DNA from: Spirochaetaceae bacterium
GTDB taxonomy: Bacteria > Spirochaetota > Spirochaetia > DSM-27196 > SKKC01
Length of the DNA: 52,863 nucleotides
Assembly (NCBI GenBank): GCA_007694005.1
Contig: RECN01000086.1
Location: forward strand, 106,095 to 158,957
Direction: 5' to 3'
Part shown: piece after piece, positions 44,901-52,863 of the stretch
Layout: each line of letters opens with the position of its first letter
Position numbering within the stretch: the stretch's first letter is position 1
The notes under the pieces: generated by a model
Seen by the model: the letters and a program-made list of their open reading frames with translations, nothing else
What the model was told of the DNA's origin: nothing
The model's database searches: none
Translations under genes and position numbers: made by a program

Positions 44901-46248
44901 CAGCCTGCGCATGATAGGCCCGATAACCGATCCGGACTTCTACGGAACGGTCCCTGTTTCCGGATTCGAGATGACCCTCGCACAGCTTCCGGACAATATC
45001 GGTCCTGCAGATGGTTTTCTCGTGTTCTCGGAAAAAGAGATGCGCATCCATCCCCTGCGGGTGCCAATCGGTCAGGCGACTGCAGACGCATCAGGTTTCT
45101 TTCTCATAAGCCGATGGAATATCGAACAGTACGAGCTTCAGATTGCGACAGTCGGACAGCCCGGAGTCAGGTTTGCCGAGGACTTCGGAGGATTCATCGT
45201 GGACGGCTACGGTCAGGGCACCATCAGTCTGGTCGATAACGGTGCGGATCTGCTTCTTACAGGCGCTCTCACGGCCCACAACACCACGATGACGCTCGGA
45301 CCGGTGGACGACAGTCCCGACGAAGTGAGAGCCGACCCGGATAACCGGCTTCTGGTCGATCTTTCGATAACCGCGGGTCGATCGGTCGAGTTTCTCTGGC
45401 CGACCACACAGCTCCCCATCCTGAGAGCAGTGAGCGCTCCGGGTGCACGAGTGCAGATTCGGGCCGATACCGTTCGCAACACATTCCAGTTGACTGGCGA
45501 CGTCGCGACGCAGGGTGGAGAGCTGTTCTATCTGGATCGCACCTTTCTCATTCGGGAAGGTACCATTCGCTTCAACGAAACACAGGAAAACGTGGACCCG
45601 CGCCTCACGCTCAGAGCCGAAACACGGGACATAGGACCCGACGGTCCCGTTCGCATATCAATAATCGCCGAAGAAAGTCCCTTGAGCGAACTCACGGTGC
45701 GTGCGGTGAGTGATCCACCGCTTTCAGATGAAGATCTGCTTGCGATATTCGGGGGAGGCATCTTCGCGACCGGTGAATCACTGGTAAGCCTGTCAGGAGC
45801 CGTTCTGGCGGGCGGAGATATCGTAAGTCAGTTCGGTGTGATACGATCGGTGGAAGCAAGCATACGAAATGCCTTGCAGCTCGATCTGTTCAGCGTACGG
45901 ACCCAGCTTTTCCAGAATCTCGTCCGGGGTGTGATCGATGATCCGGGTTCCGACGTGGACGAAGCAGCCATACCAAGCCTCGGGAGAGTCTTCAACAACA
46001 CGACCGTGTTTCTCGGCCGTTCGCTCGGTCCCGACATATTTGCCGAACTGCTCGTTCAGTTCCGCGCCAGAAGTCCATTCGATGATGCTGCCGAGCGGGC
46101 CTTTGCGGGCATCGAGCTTGACAGTGAGTTCAGTCTCGAGTTCGAGACACCGTTCTTCGATCTGCAGTGGAGTTTTTTCCCACGCACACCGGACGCATTA
46201 TTTGTTCCGGATAATCTATTTACCTTTTCATGGGGCTTTACCTACTAA
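41902..46248 (+). CDS. tamB: TamB-like envelope biogenesis protein (translocation/assembly module, AsmA-like)
   Basis: 1448 residues. TTG start with AAGG nine bases upstream. One N-terminal membrane helix (ILQAFLISSLFVLTAVLFV) anchors a very long strand-rich periplasmic region. The last 300 residues form the conserved TamB (DUF490) domain: VATQGGELFYLDRTFLIREG, IRFNETQENVDPRLTLRAET, LSDEDLLAIFGGGIF and the final amphipathic strands ending FTFSWGFTY. TamB-like proteins form a bridge between membranes thought to carry phospholipids or to aid barrel insertion with an Omp85 protein. Direct linkage to bamA supports this. Confidence 0.92.
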   Translation: MNAKSQNLLTNILQAFLISSLFVLTAVLFVPVQRLISERMDELHAETVALIEEYLGRSFTYDRISPSFLTRFNIHGVRIGSSDRNEVLLELDSLSIRYRILPLILGRPAEALSGIHVQNTELSIDTSRDRELMDLFFGSGTRSPADGAGSGFLSAVPEGVTVSGRNLTVGLVDQRGSARLSRLRFEAEQRSDGIELDARFDIAGETALFSELGTIDSHIRLEARLDSSLQSISALLDVRSLDSALFRLNRQQFRLQAGGDRLEIRKVEDAAAIDISFVMSGDSAVVTTVAEDYQLSQLIRLQGDWQEFDPWLSSSLSGNGSFTWDRDTDGAYLVNFSARVPEEQVQGGLEFDLRARGDLRRANIPTLRVTTPYGRVLFSGAISFDSWIPTGSLQLDRITVGDIPSLSASFTLSAERDTGVARASSLTYGDVAFRDLEIRLGRDGSRVQADMHTRIEDSGSFRAWGAIDFRDLDNARFAAIVSDVSVQHAVLPLIDAIAGVPAAVKTSPYQEGLSLSGYLNWFGFDPGTRSVQASIQVEDRQTDERSATLTVDVQGTAIGGTFDARIPGLELSSDYRLQPVHTTLLEADSRLVIQGTEYDISALLGESYLFVSGGPTIQAEVLFPQDQPMTASIRLRDLPIPETAYTDADTRLSAQLDAEYGSEESWRVSVRELRTDNIHLPWLETVSLSAQGRFDQSGAVLERISVTDAFGTLEAAGILQWNLAERTAFSVDLVADSVDNPSERYEVQLSVTDRVSGSVRMRAADLRRARVDTLEGAADAGITISGTADALEFSGSVASRGVTFDGEALEVSAAFDVSPEAFQIRQFAGSYIGVDFENGAAWISAETGALLADIDTAVPLGGEIYPIRLELDGILTPPDETSRAGFSSEFFERDMQLFARVQGTPVFGDLPDIWELDLTRRDGRISIIGGPENSVAVVVEENGEFFMTLSSPLPLVVEADGSFSAGEVELNLNGLQLDVASLPGVLDFGEVAITAGRASGSLRMIGPITDPDFYGTVPVSGFEMTLAQLPDNIGPADGFLVFSEKEMRIHPLRVPIGQATADASGFFLISRWNIEQYELQIATVGQPGVRFAEDFGGFIVDGYGQGTISLVDNGADLLLTGALTAHNTTMTLGPVDDSPDEVRADPDNRLLVDLSITAGRSVEFLWPTTQLPILRAVSAPGARVQIRADTVRNTFQLTGDVATQGGELFYLDRTFLIREGTIRFNETQENVDPRLTLRAETRDIGPDGPVRISIIAEESPLSELTVRAVSDPPLSDEDLLAIFGGGIFATGESLVSLSGAVLAGGDIVSQFGVIRSVEASIRNALQLDLFSVRTQLFQNLVRGVIDDPGSDVDEAAIPSLGRVFNNTTVFLGRSLGPDIFAELLVQFRARSPFDDAAERAFAGIELDSEFSLEFETPFFDLQWSFFPRTPDALFVPDNLFTFSWGFTY

Positions 46249-46251
46249 AGG

Positions 46252-46280
46252 TTAACAAAGCGCCCGTGGTTCACTATGAT
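46252..46280 (+). promoter_or_regulatory. Promoter of bamA with overlapping hairpin
   Basis: TTAACA (46252-46257), 17-base spacer, TATGAT (46275-46280): five of six matches in each box. An inverted repeat GCCCGT (46262-46267) and ACGGGC (46281-46286) flanks the -10 element and could be an operator or, in read-through transcripts from tamB, an RNA hairpin. Predicted start near 46287, about 19 bases before the ATG. Confidence 0.6.
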
Positions 46281-46305
46281 ACGGGCAGTTATGCAAGGAG
46301 ATTCT

Positions 46306-48891
46306 ATGCGAACCCGCGCCCTGATCGCCCTCGCGATCATATTTTTACTTCCTGGTGTTCTTGGTGCTCAGGACGATGACTGGTTTGTCGACCGTGAAAT
46401 CGTAGATATCACGTTCGAAGATCTGGAAAACGTTCGCGAAAGCGATCTGACCGGTGTCGTAGAACCGTTCATCGGACGCACCTTCACCGACAGTGTATTC
46501 AACGAGGTTCAGCGCAGGCTTTTCGCGCTCGATCTTTTTACCGATCTCGTACCCGAAGCGGTGAGACCCGCCGACGACCGGGGTATGATCCTTAATTTCA
46601 TCGTCACTGAGCGACCTACCGTTTCGGAGGTTCGCTTCGACGGGAACCGTAACTTCCGCGCGACGCGGCTCATAGACGAAGTCGTCGTCGGCGTCGGTGA
46701 CGTGGTCATCGCGTCCCGGGTCCGAAACGACGCCCGGTCGCTCGAGCAGTTTTATCGCAGCCAGGGCTACGCGAACAGCGCGGTGACGAGCGAGATCTCC
46801 GACGTCGACGCGGACAACCGTCAGGTGGTTACCTTCCGCATTGAAGAAGGCGCGCGCACGACGGTGGATGAAGTTCAGTTTGTCGGAAACACATTCGCCT
46901 CCGCGGGCTCGCTCCGGCGTGCGATCACGACCCGCGAACAGAGCATCTTCAACTCGGGTGTGTTCCGGGAAGGAAACCTGCAGGAAGACCGCGAGGCCAT
47001 ACAGCAATGGTATGCAGAGCGGGGCTTCGTCGACGCGCGCGTCACGGATATAGACCGCACCGTAATCGAGGATGATGATCCTCTGCGGACGCGGCTTAGA
47101 ATCACCTATTTTATCGAGGAAGGTAACCAGTACACCTTCGACGGATTCCGTTTCGAAGGGAACGTCATTTTCAGCGACGAAACACTCGGACAGGGCGTCC
47201 GGTTGCAGGAAGGCCGCATCCTGAATGCGGTGCGCCTGCAGCAGGACTTTGACGCAATTCTCGACGTGTATCGCGAAGGCGGCTATCTGTTCAACGAAAT
47301 CGACCTCGAAGAACGCAGGGACGAAGAGGCCGGCAGCATCGGCTATACGATACGCATCGTCGAACGCGGTAGAGCACGCATCGAGAATATCAGCGTCAGA
47401 GGAAACGAACGGACACAGGATCATGTCATTCTCCGTGAAGTACCGCTGCAGGAGGGAGATGTATTCAGCCTGACCCGTCTCAGAGAAGGTCTGCGGAATC
47501 TTGCCAACACACAGTTTTTTACCGGTGTCGTTCACGATATCCCCGAAGGAAGTGTGCCGGGCCTGCTCGACCTCGTTCTCACCGTCGAAGAGGCTCCTAC
47601 GACCGACCTGACCTTCGGCATTACCTTCGGAGGTGGCGGCGACTTTCCGGTGAGCGGGCAGATTGGCTGGCAGGACCGCAATTTCCGCGGGCTCGGTCAG
47701 ACTTTCGGGCTGAACGTTACCGCCTCTCCCGGAACACAGAGCCTCTCGCTTTCCTTTCAGGAACGCTGGTTCACCGGTCGTCCGTGGTCCTTAGGCGGCG
47801 ACGTGACGGTAACGCGCGACGTGCGCCCGAACGAACCGCAGGACATTCTGCCGCCCTTCGGCGTACCCGATCCGTTTACGGGCGAGTATGTGTTTTCAAG
47901 TGACCAGGAAGTAAACGGGACGACGTACTCAGCAGGCGACCCCTTCCCGGGCGTCCCGACAGAACAACAGATAAGCGACTTGGAACTTGTCACCGACTTC
48001 GCCTTCGCCGGTGGACGGTCAGGCATCCCCTCGGATTACCTCATGACCTACGAGGAGTGGAGCATTTCAACCGGGGCGAATACGAGCAGACGCTTCACGA
48101 CGCCAGTCGGGCGACTCACCCTCGGTACGAACGGGCGAATCCGCGTCACCTTTGCGACCTACGACGACGAACTGTTCCGTCCGGCCGATCCTGTTCTGCG
48201 GGATAACCTGAACCAGTGGCGTTTCGTGAACAGCCTCGGATTCAACGCCTCACTCGACAGCCGCGACATTTTCTTCAATCCCTCAAGCGGTGGTCTGGTC
48301 AGACAGGATCTGAGCTTCGTCGGCGGTCCGCTCGGCGGAACGCGGCATTACATTCGCACCGATACCCGCGCGGAGCACTTCTTTACCCTCTGGGATGTTC
48401 CGGTAACAGACACGTGGAACTGGAAAGGTGTACTCGGTGCACACACCTCGCTTGGAATACAGTGGCCGACCTTCTTCCGATGGGATGGTGGAGATCCCTT
48501 CACCCCGGGACCGGACCGTCTGTTCATAGACGGACAGACGGTTGCCCGCGGCTGGCCGCGACAGACCGGCGAGGCACGCTGGAACAACTGGCTCGAACTC
48601 AGACAGCCGATTGCCCCGCAGGTACTGTGGTTTGACACCTTTCTCGACGCGGTAGCCCTCTACGACGAGCGGGCCGATGTGCTCGACACCGGTCGCGAGG
48701 ACTTCCTGTTCACGATGGGTGCAGGCCTGCGTTTCACGATTCCGCAGTTTCCGATCCGCCTCTACCTCGGAAAGCGATTCAGCGTAGATAACGACGGAAT
48801 TCAGTGGGAACCGGGTGACGTGTTCGCAAATCCGGATCGTGAGACCTCCGGTTTACAGTTTATATTCAGCCTCGGAACAGAGTTCTTCTGA
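46306..48891 (+). CDS. bamA: Outer-membrane protein assembly factor BamA (Omp85)
   Basis: 861 residues from the ATG at 46306, with AGGAG seven bases upstream. Signal peptide ALIALAIIFLLPGVLGA. Five POTRA domains cover about residues 25-430, each with the strand-helix-helix-strand pattern (for example VSEVRFDGNRNFRATRL and YTFDGFRFEGNVIFSDETL). A 16-strand barrel follows and ends in FIFSLGTEFF. The conserved loop-6 motif appears as TVARGW. An extra hydrophilic loop near residues 520-575 (PDPFTGEYVFSSDQ onward) is probably exposed outside. Inserts beta-barrel proteins into the outer membrane. The T. pallidum counterpart is Tp0326. Confidence 0.97.
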   Translation: MRTRALIALAIIFLLPGVLGAQDDDWFVDREIVDITFEDLENVRESDLTGVVEPFIGRTFTDSVFNEVQRRLFALDLFTDLVPEAVRPADDRGMILNFIVTERPTVSEVRFDGNRNFRATRLIDEVVVGVGDVVIASRVRNDARSLEQFYRSQGYANSAVTSEISDVDADNRQVVTFRIEEGARTTVDEVQFVGNTFASAGSLRRAITTREQSIFNSGVFREGNLQEDREAIQQWYAERGFVDARVTDIDRTVIEDDDPLRTRLRITYFIEEGNQYTFDGFRFEGNVIFSDETLGQGVRLQEGRILNAVRLQQDFDAILDVYREGGYLFNEIDLEERRDEEAGSIGYTIRIVERGRARIENISVRGNERTQDHVILREVPLQEGDVFSLTRLREGLRNLANTQFFTGVVHDIPEGSVPGLLDLVLTVEEAPTTDLTFGITFGGGGDFPVSGQIGWQDRNFRGLGQTFGLNVTASPGTQSLSLSFQERWFTGRPWSLGGDVTVTRDVRPNEPQDILPPFGVPDPFTGEYVFSSDQEVNGTTYSAGDPFPGVPTEQQISDLELVTDFAFAGGRSGIPSDYLMTYEEWSISTGANTSRRFTTPVGRLTLGTNGRIRVTFATYDDELFRPADPVLRDNLNQWRFVNSLGFNASLDSRDIFFNPSSGGLVRQDLSFVGGPLGGTRHYIRTDTRAEHFFTLWDVPVTDTWNWKGVLGAHTSLGIQWPTFFRWDGGDPFTPGPDRLFIDGQTVARGWPRQTGEARWNNWLELRQPIAPQVLWFDTFLDAVALYDERADVLDTGREDFLFTMGAGLRFTIPQFPIRLYLGKRFSVDNDGIQWEPGDVFANPDRETSGLQFIFSLGTEFF

Positions 48892-48926
48892 TCCGACGGC
48901 TTATTGTTTCAAGGAGCATACATACC

Positions 48927-49457
48927 GTGAAAACCAGACACATCATAGCAGTCCTTCTTCTGTTTACACTCGCAGGAGCGAGTGTAAACGCCGAGCAGTT
49001 GACCACCGTTGCCGTAGTCAACCTCGAGCAGGTCCTGAATGAGTTCTTTACCCAGAGCCAGGCCGTCCGGGCGTGGAGGGCAGACGTCGAATCCTTCGAC
49101 CAGCAACGACGCGAAATCGAAGCGGAAATAACCAGCCTCGAGGACGAGCGACTCGATGCTTCGAATCGCGGAAACGAAACTGCGGCGCTCCGTCTGGAAG
49201 AGCAGATCGATGAGCGGCGCAACTTCCTGAACGAGTTTGTCCGTATTCGCCGGGCGCAGCTCGAACGGCGACGGGAAGAACTGCTTCTCGGAGACGATGC
49301 CTTCTTTCGTGAGCTCGATGCCGCGTTTGCCTTTGTCGCGCAGAATCAGGGCTACACGGTCGTAATCGACTCCGAACAGAGAGGGCTCCTGTGGTTCTCA
49401 GACCAGGTTGATATTACACAGCGGGTCATCAATCGCCTGCGTCAGGTTCTGCGATAA
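48927..49457 (+). CDS. skp: Periplasmic chaperone Skp/OmpH
   Basis: 176 residues, GTG start with AAGGAG about 10 bases upstream. Signal peptide IIAVLLLFTLAGASVNA. The body is a long coiled coil (FDQQRREIEAEITSLEDERL through RAQLERRREELLLGDDAFF) between short strands VAVVNLEQVLNEF and QGYTVVIDSEQ, as in Skp. Skp trimers hold unfolded barrel proteins for BamA. Position directly after bamA matches other spirochaetes and proteobacteria. Confidence 0.93.
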   Translation: MKTRHIIAVLLLFTLAGASVNAEQLTTVAVVNLEQVLNEFFTQSQAVRAWRADVESFDQQRREIEAEITSLEDERLDASNRGNETAALRLEEQIDERRNFLNEFVRIRRAQLERRREELLLGDDAFFRELDAAFAFVAQNQGYTVVIDSEQRGLLWFSDQVDITQRVINRLRQVLR

Positions 49458-49489
49458 CGCGTCGGCGTCTCGAGGAGGGGCGGAAGCCA

Positions 49490-52111
49490 TTGTCTGCAGA
49501 ACACACACCCATGATGCAGCAGTACGCCCGCATCAAGGAGCAGCATCGGGATTCCATCCTGTTTTTCCGTCTCGGTGACTTCTACGAGATGTTTCAGCGG
49601 GATGCTGAACAGGCATCACGCATACTCGGGCTGACCCTGACCCAGCGTCAGGGCATACCAATGTGCGGTGTACCGCATCACGCCAGCCGCAGTTACATCG
49701 CCCGACTTCTCAAAGCAGGGCGCAAAGTCGCAATCTGCGAGCAGACACGCCTTCCCGAGTCCGGAAAAGGTATCGCCGACCGTGAGGTCGTCGAAGTCAT
49801 TACGCCCGGCACGGCAATCGACGATGACTACCTCGATCAGCGCGAGACAAACAGCCTTCTCGTCGTAGGGATTGCTCGGGACGAAACGCCGGTGTGTGCG
49901 TATGGCGATGTTTCAACAGGCACGTTGACGATCGAGACCCTCGACTCAAGGGATAATACGATCGGTCTCCGCAGCATCATCGCCCGAATACGTCCAAAAG
50001 AAGTCCTTGCTCAGCAGACCCTGCTGGAATCGGAACTGGGATGTGCATCGGTTCTCCACGATCTTGATGTGTCGGTAGCGCGCATTCCTGACTGGAACTT
50101 CGACGAACGCGCCGGGTTCGAGCGCCTGTGCCGTACGCTCGGAACGGTGAACCTGAAAAGCTTCGGCCTTGAAGCCGGAGACGATGTCCTCGGGTCGGCA
50201 GCGGTTTTTCTATCCTACGCGGAAGATACCACCGGCGTTCCTCCGGTCCTCCTCGGCGGGTTTCGGGTTCTACGAAACAGCATTTCCGTTCTTGATGAGT
50301 CGACGTTGCGAAATCTTGAAGTCCTCAGAAACATGCAGGACGGAAGCAGGTCGTACTCGCTTCTCGGTACCGTGGACAGCACACGGACCGCAATGGGCGC
50401 GCGTCTGCTCGCAACCTGGCTCGCCGCTCCGTCTGTCGACAGTAGTCATATCGCCGCCCGGCACGACTGTGTGGAAGCTCTGTATCGTTCCCAGTCGCGG
50501 CTCAACGATCTGCGTCGTGAGCTTGACGCAATCTCGGACATCGAACGCCTCGCGACACGCATAGCCCTTGGGCGTGCACACGGTAAGGACCTGAGAGCGG
50601 TGGCTCACTCGCTCGCAGAAGTCGAGGCTGTGTACGCACGCACTCACGAACTCAGGGCGTCGCTCCCGGAAGAGGCGTCGGATCTGCTTTCCGCGGTAAC
50701 AGATGAAGGCGTACTCGCCGAGCTTGCAGCTCTCGGCAATCTTCTCGATTCAGCCCTCGTCGACAACCCGTCGACCGTCGAGCACGAGGGAAACCTCATC
50801 CGGCCTGAGTTCGATGCAGACCTCGATGAACTTCATCGAATCCGGAATAACGGTGAACAACTCATGCAGGACTGTCTTGCGAAGGAACGTCAGCGCTCCG
50901 GTCTTTCGACTCTGAAGTTGCGGGACAATCGGGTCCTTGGTCATTTTTTTGAAGTAACGCGCAGCCAGGCAGAGTCAGTTCCTGAGCATTTCATTCGCCG
51001 GCAGAGCATGGCGAACGCGGAACGTTTCACGACCGGGGAACTGAGCAGCCTTGAACAGAAGATCCTCGAAGCCGAGGAGCAGATCATCGAACGGGAACGT
51101 TCCATCTTCCAGTCGATCAGGGCAGAAGCAATGGCTAAGGTAGCCGCGATCGCCGATACGGCCCGGAGGATAGCCCGCATAGACGTATTATCCTCCTTTG
51201 CGTACACCGCTACCGTTCGCGGTTACCGGCGTCCTGAAATCACCGACACACCGGTTCTCGAGATCCGCGAAGGCCGGCATCCTGTCGTCGAAGCACACGT
51301 GGCCGCGGGTGAGTTTGTGCCCAACGACCTGTTTATGCACGCTGACTCCGAGCGCTTTCTCCTTCTCACGGGCCCTAACATGGCAGGGAAGTCGACCTTT
51401 CTCAGACAGACGGCGCTGATCGTCCTGCTCGCACAGGCCGGAAGCTTCGTACCCGCGACGGAAGCCCTGATCGGAATCGTAGACCGGATTTTCTGCCGCG
51501 TTGGTGCAGGAGACAATCTCGCTCGGGGCGAGAGCACCTTTCTCGTCGAAATGAACGAAACCGCGTTCATACTGCGGCAGGCGAGTCGCAACAGCCTGAT
51601 TATCATGGATGAAGTAGGCCGGGGGACCGGCACCGTCGACGGTCTGTCTATCGCACAGGCCGTCTGTGAATATGTCGAAGGCGACATCAGGTGCCGCACG
51701 CTGTTTGCGACGCACTATCACGAACTTACCACTATGCAGCTGAACGGGATGAAGAACTGCAGGATGGCGGTCGTCGAGCGGGGCGACCGCATAGAGTTCC
51801 TGAAACGCGTCGAAAACGGCGCAACGATGCAGAGTTACGGGATACACGTCGCTGAGATCGCCGGTATCCCGCGCGCTGTGATACGCCGAGCATCACAGCT
51901 TCTCAACGACCATCAGACCGGAACCGGCGTTTCGCCCGACAGACACGCCCCTCCCGCCGACGTGACCCCGGTAGAGCGTTTCGAGCCGTCGCTGTTTACC
52001 GCTGAAACACGCATCGCGGATATGCTGCGTAATATCGACGTTCCCACGACGACGCCGGTACAGGCGCTCCTGCTTCTCGAAGAACTGAAGGAAATTCTGC
52101 AATCAGATTAG
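49490..52111 (+). CDS. mutS: DNA mismatch repair protein MutS
   Basis: 873 residues. Recognises base mismatches and small loops. Probable TTG start at 49490 with GGAGGGG upstream; the protein then begins HTPMMQQYARIKEQH, as in homologues. The mismatch-reading Phe-x-Glu is in LFFRLGDFYEMF. The ATPase has Walker A TGPNMAGKSTFLRQ (near residue 630), signature GESTFLVEMNE, Walker B LIIMDEVGRGTGTVDG and ATHYHELT. The C terminus after the ATPase is short. It follows skp, as in T. pallidum. Confidence 0.97.
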   Translation: MSAEHTPMMQQYARIKEQHRDSILFFRLGDFYEMFQRDAEQASRILGLTLTQRQGIPMCGVPHHASRSYIARLLKAGRKVAICEQTRLPESGKGIADREVVEVITPGTAIDDDYLDQRETNSLLVVGIARDETPVCAYGDVSTGTLTIETLDSRDNTIGLRSIIARIRPKEVLAQQTLLESELGCASVLHDLDVSVARIPDWNFDERAGFERLCRTLGTVNLKSFGLEAGDDVLGSAAVFLSYAEDTTGVPPVLLGGFRVLRNSISVLDESTLRNLEVLRNMQDGSRSYSLLGTVDSTRTAMGARLLATWLAAPSVDSSHIAARHDCVEALYRSQSRLNDLRRELDAISDIERLATRIALGRAHGKDLRAVAHSLAEVEAVYARTHELRASLPEEASDLLSAVTDEGVLAELAALGNLLDSALVDNPSTVEHEGNLIRPEFDADLDELHRIRNNGEQLMQDCLAKERQRSGLSTLKLRDNRVLGHFFEVTRSQAESVPEHFIRRQSMANAERFTTGELSSLEQKILEAEEQIIERERSIFQSIRAEAMAKVAAIADTARRIARIDVLSSFAYTATVRGYRRPEITDTPVLEIREGRHPVVEAHVAAGEFVPNDLFMHADSERFLLLTGPNMAGKSTFLRQTALIVLLAQAGSFVPATEALIGIVDRIFCRVGAGDNLARGESTFLVEMNETAFILRQASRNSLIIMDEVGRGTGTVDGLSIAQAVCEYVEGDIRCRTLFATHYHELTTMQLNGMKNCRMAVVERGDRIEFLKRVENGATMQSYGIHVAEIAGIPRAVIRRASQLLNDHQTGTGVSPDRHAPPADVTPVERFEPSLFTAETRIADMLRNIDVPTTTPVQALLLLEELKEILQSD

Positions 52112-52134
52112 CGTTTCCGTTCGTAGTATAGAAC

Positions 52135-52836
52135 GTGAAACATATACGTCTGATCGAGGACTGGTTTCTGAACCGTCGCTGCAGATCCTGTGGCATTCCC
52201 CTGGTTCTTCGACCGGGTCACGTGGGACTGGTCTGTAGTGCGTGCCGGGAGTCGCTGTCGGTAGAGTTTCTCTCCGGCCAGCTGTGCACCCTCTGCGGAA
52301 GCCCGCTTCCCGGAGGAGTCGACGTCTGTCGTCACTGTACCGAGACCACACCCGCCTACACGAACCATCGCTCAGCGTTCCTCTATCAGGGTCGCGTTGC
52401 GACGCTCATAGTCGACTTCAAGGGTCGCGGGTATAAACAGCTTGCAGCATACTTCGCGGAGTCGCTCGCGGCCATTGTGCCCGACTGTGATCTTCTCGTT
52501 CCCGTCCCCTTTCGTCCCGAGTCGGTCCGGCGCAGACCCTTCGATCCGGTCACGCTCATCGTGCGTGAGCTTTCAACTGTACAGGGTTTACCACAGGTAC
52601 CGCTTCTGCGACGCCGACCGGGAAAGAGCCAGAAGTCACTGAACCGTGCCGCCCGGCTGACGAACCTGAAGAACGCGCTGTACATCAGACCCGGCATGCA
52701 TGCCTCCGTATCCGGTGCACGCATCTGCCTCATCGACGATGTGTTTACCACCGGCGCGACCGTCGATGAATGCGCACGGGTACTCAGACACTCCGGCGCA
52801 TCCAGAGTATACGCCCGTACCGTTGCAATGGATTGA
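52135..52836 (+). CDS. ComF family phosphoribosyltransferase-like protein
   Basis: 233 residues from a GTG. The N-terminal zinc-finger region holds paired cysteines: CRSCGIPL, LVCSACRESL, CTLCGSPL and VCRHC. The C-terminal PRTase domain has LVPVPFRPESVRRRPFDP and the PRPP-type motif ICLIDDVFTTGATVDE. ComF (ComFC) proteins take part in DNA uptake and recombination of incoming single strands in naturally competent bacteria, and are also found without competence. No Shine-Dalgarno is seen. The stop is 27 bases from the end of the window; the rest contains only a short GC-rich hairpin. Confidence 0.88.
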   Translation: MKHIRLIEDWFLNRRCRSCGIPLVLRPGHVGLVCSACRESLSVEFLSGQLCTLCGSPLPGGVDVCRHCTETTPAYTNHRSAFLYQGRVATLIVDFKGRGYKQLAAYFAESLAAIVPDCDLLVPVPFRPESVRRRPFDPVTLIVRELSTVQGLPQVPLLRRRPGKSQKSLNRAARLTNLKNALYIRPGMHASVSGARICLIDDVFTTGATVDECARVLRHSGASRVYARTVAMD

Positions 52837-52863
52837 TGGTCCGCCGGCGCCGGACTGCCGTGA

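Noticed and set aside
46345..47535. Long minus-strand open frame (396 codons) opposite bamA
   Set aside because: No ribosome site, no recognisable domain, and it mirrors the codon pattern of bamA. It is a shadow of a GC-rich gene.
52095..52134. Promoter directly before the comF-type gene
   Set aside because: TAGTAT/TATAGA is present, but no -35 box lies at an acceptable distance and the position would place the start inside the coding region.
52839..52855. Terminator after the comF-type gene
   Set aside because: GTCCG/CGGAC is only a five-base stem with no T run before the window ends.

Overview
The window reads as a stretch of core chromosome from a free-living spirochaete (Spirochaetales, Spirochaetaceae-like). 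The evidence is a GC content that looks like the high fifties, dense operons with many ATGA/TGATG overlaps, a tamB-bamA-skp-mutS block in the order known from Treponema pallidum (tp0325-tp0328), and a lipoprotein clearly related to T. pallidum Tp0751 (pallilysin). A photolyase suggests an organism exposed to light. No insertion sequence, phage, CRISPR array, tRNA or rRNA was seen. Genus and habitat are inference.

Layout. (1) 1-6196: end of a CorC/TlyC-type protein, a large TPR protein, then a glycolytic run gap-pgk-tpiA-secG plus a small flavodoxin-fold-like gene. gap has a strong sigma70-type promoter, and a stem-loop followed by a short T run lies between gap and pgk. (2) 6246-13333: DnaJ-domain protein, SurA-like isomerase, nusB, a membrane TPR protein, map, an HtrA protease and a purine-type phosphoribosyltransferase. 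(3) 13338-15217, minus strand: a lipoprotein and an outer-membrane beta-barrel protein, apparently a two-gene surface cassette. (4) 15321-27125: a one-carbon and purine region, folD, purH split into two overlapping genes, purB, guaB, purA and guaA. It is interrupted by three small envelope genes and by the minus-strand pallilysin-like lipoprotein. (5) 27130-31226: an iron-sulfur (6-4)-photolyase-type gene, apparently initiated at an AUC codon, and aminopeptidase N. (6) 31219-34732, minus strand: a trans-translation locus. A PEGA/FGE-like membrane protein, smpB and an inositol-monophosphatase-family gene lie upstream of ssrA (tmRNA), which has its own promoter and a terminator. (7) 34789-36524: signal peptidase I followed by a paralogue that has lost both catalytic residues. 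(8) 36573-40480: yebC-ruvC-ruvA-ruvB-queA. (9) 40524-41794, minus strand: thymidylate kinase with an altered P-loop and a small secreted protein. (10) 41902-52836: tamB-bamA-skp, mutS and a ComF-type phosphoribosyltransferase.

How the parts work together. SecG and LepB serve protein export. SurA-like, Skp, HtrA, BamA and TamB form an outer-membrane assembly and quality-control set. SmpB and tmRNA rescue stalled ribosomes. RuvABC, MutS and the photolyase cover DNA repair. FolD makes the 10-formyl-tetrahydrofolate used by the separate AICAR transformylase, and PurB, PurA, GuaB and GuaA carry the product on to AMP and GMP.

I did not find a clear new multi-gene defence or biosynthetic system. 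The most unusual points are the AUC-initiated photolyase, the active/dead signal peptidase pair, a pallilysin-family lipoprotein without the zinc motif at the aligned site, and two minus-strand promoters that sit 10 bases from the start codon (predicted leaderless mRNAs).
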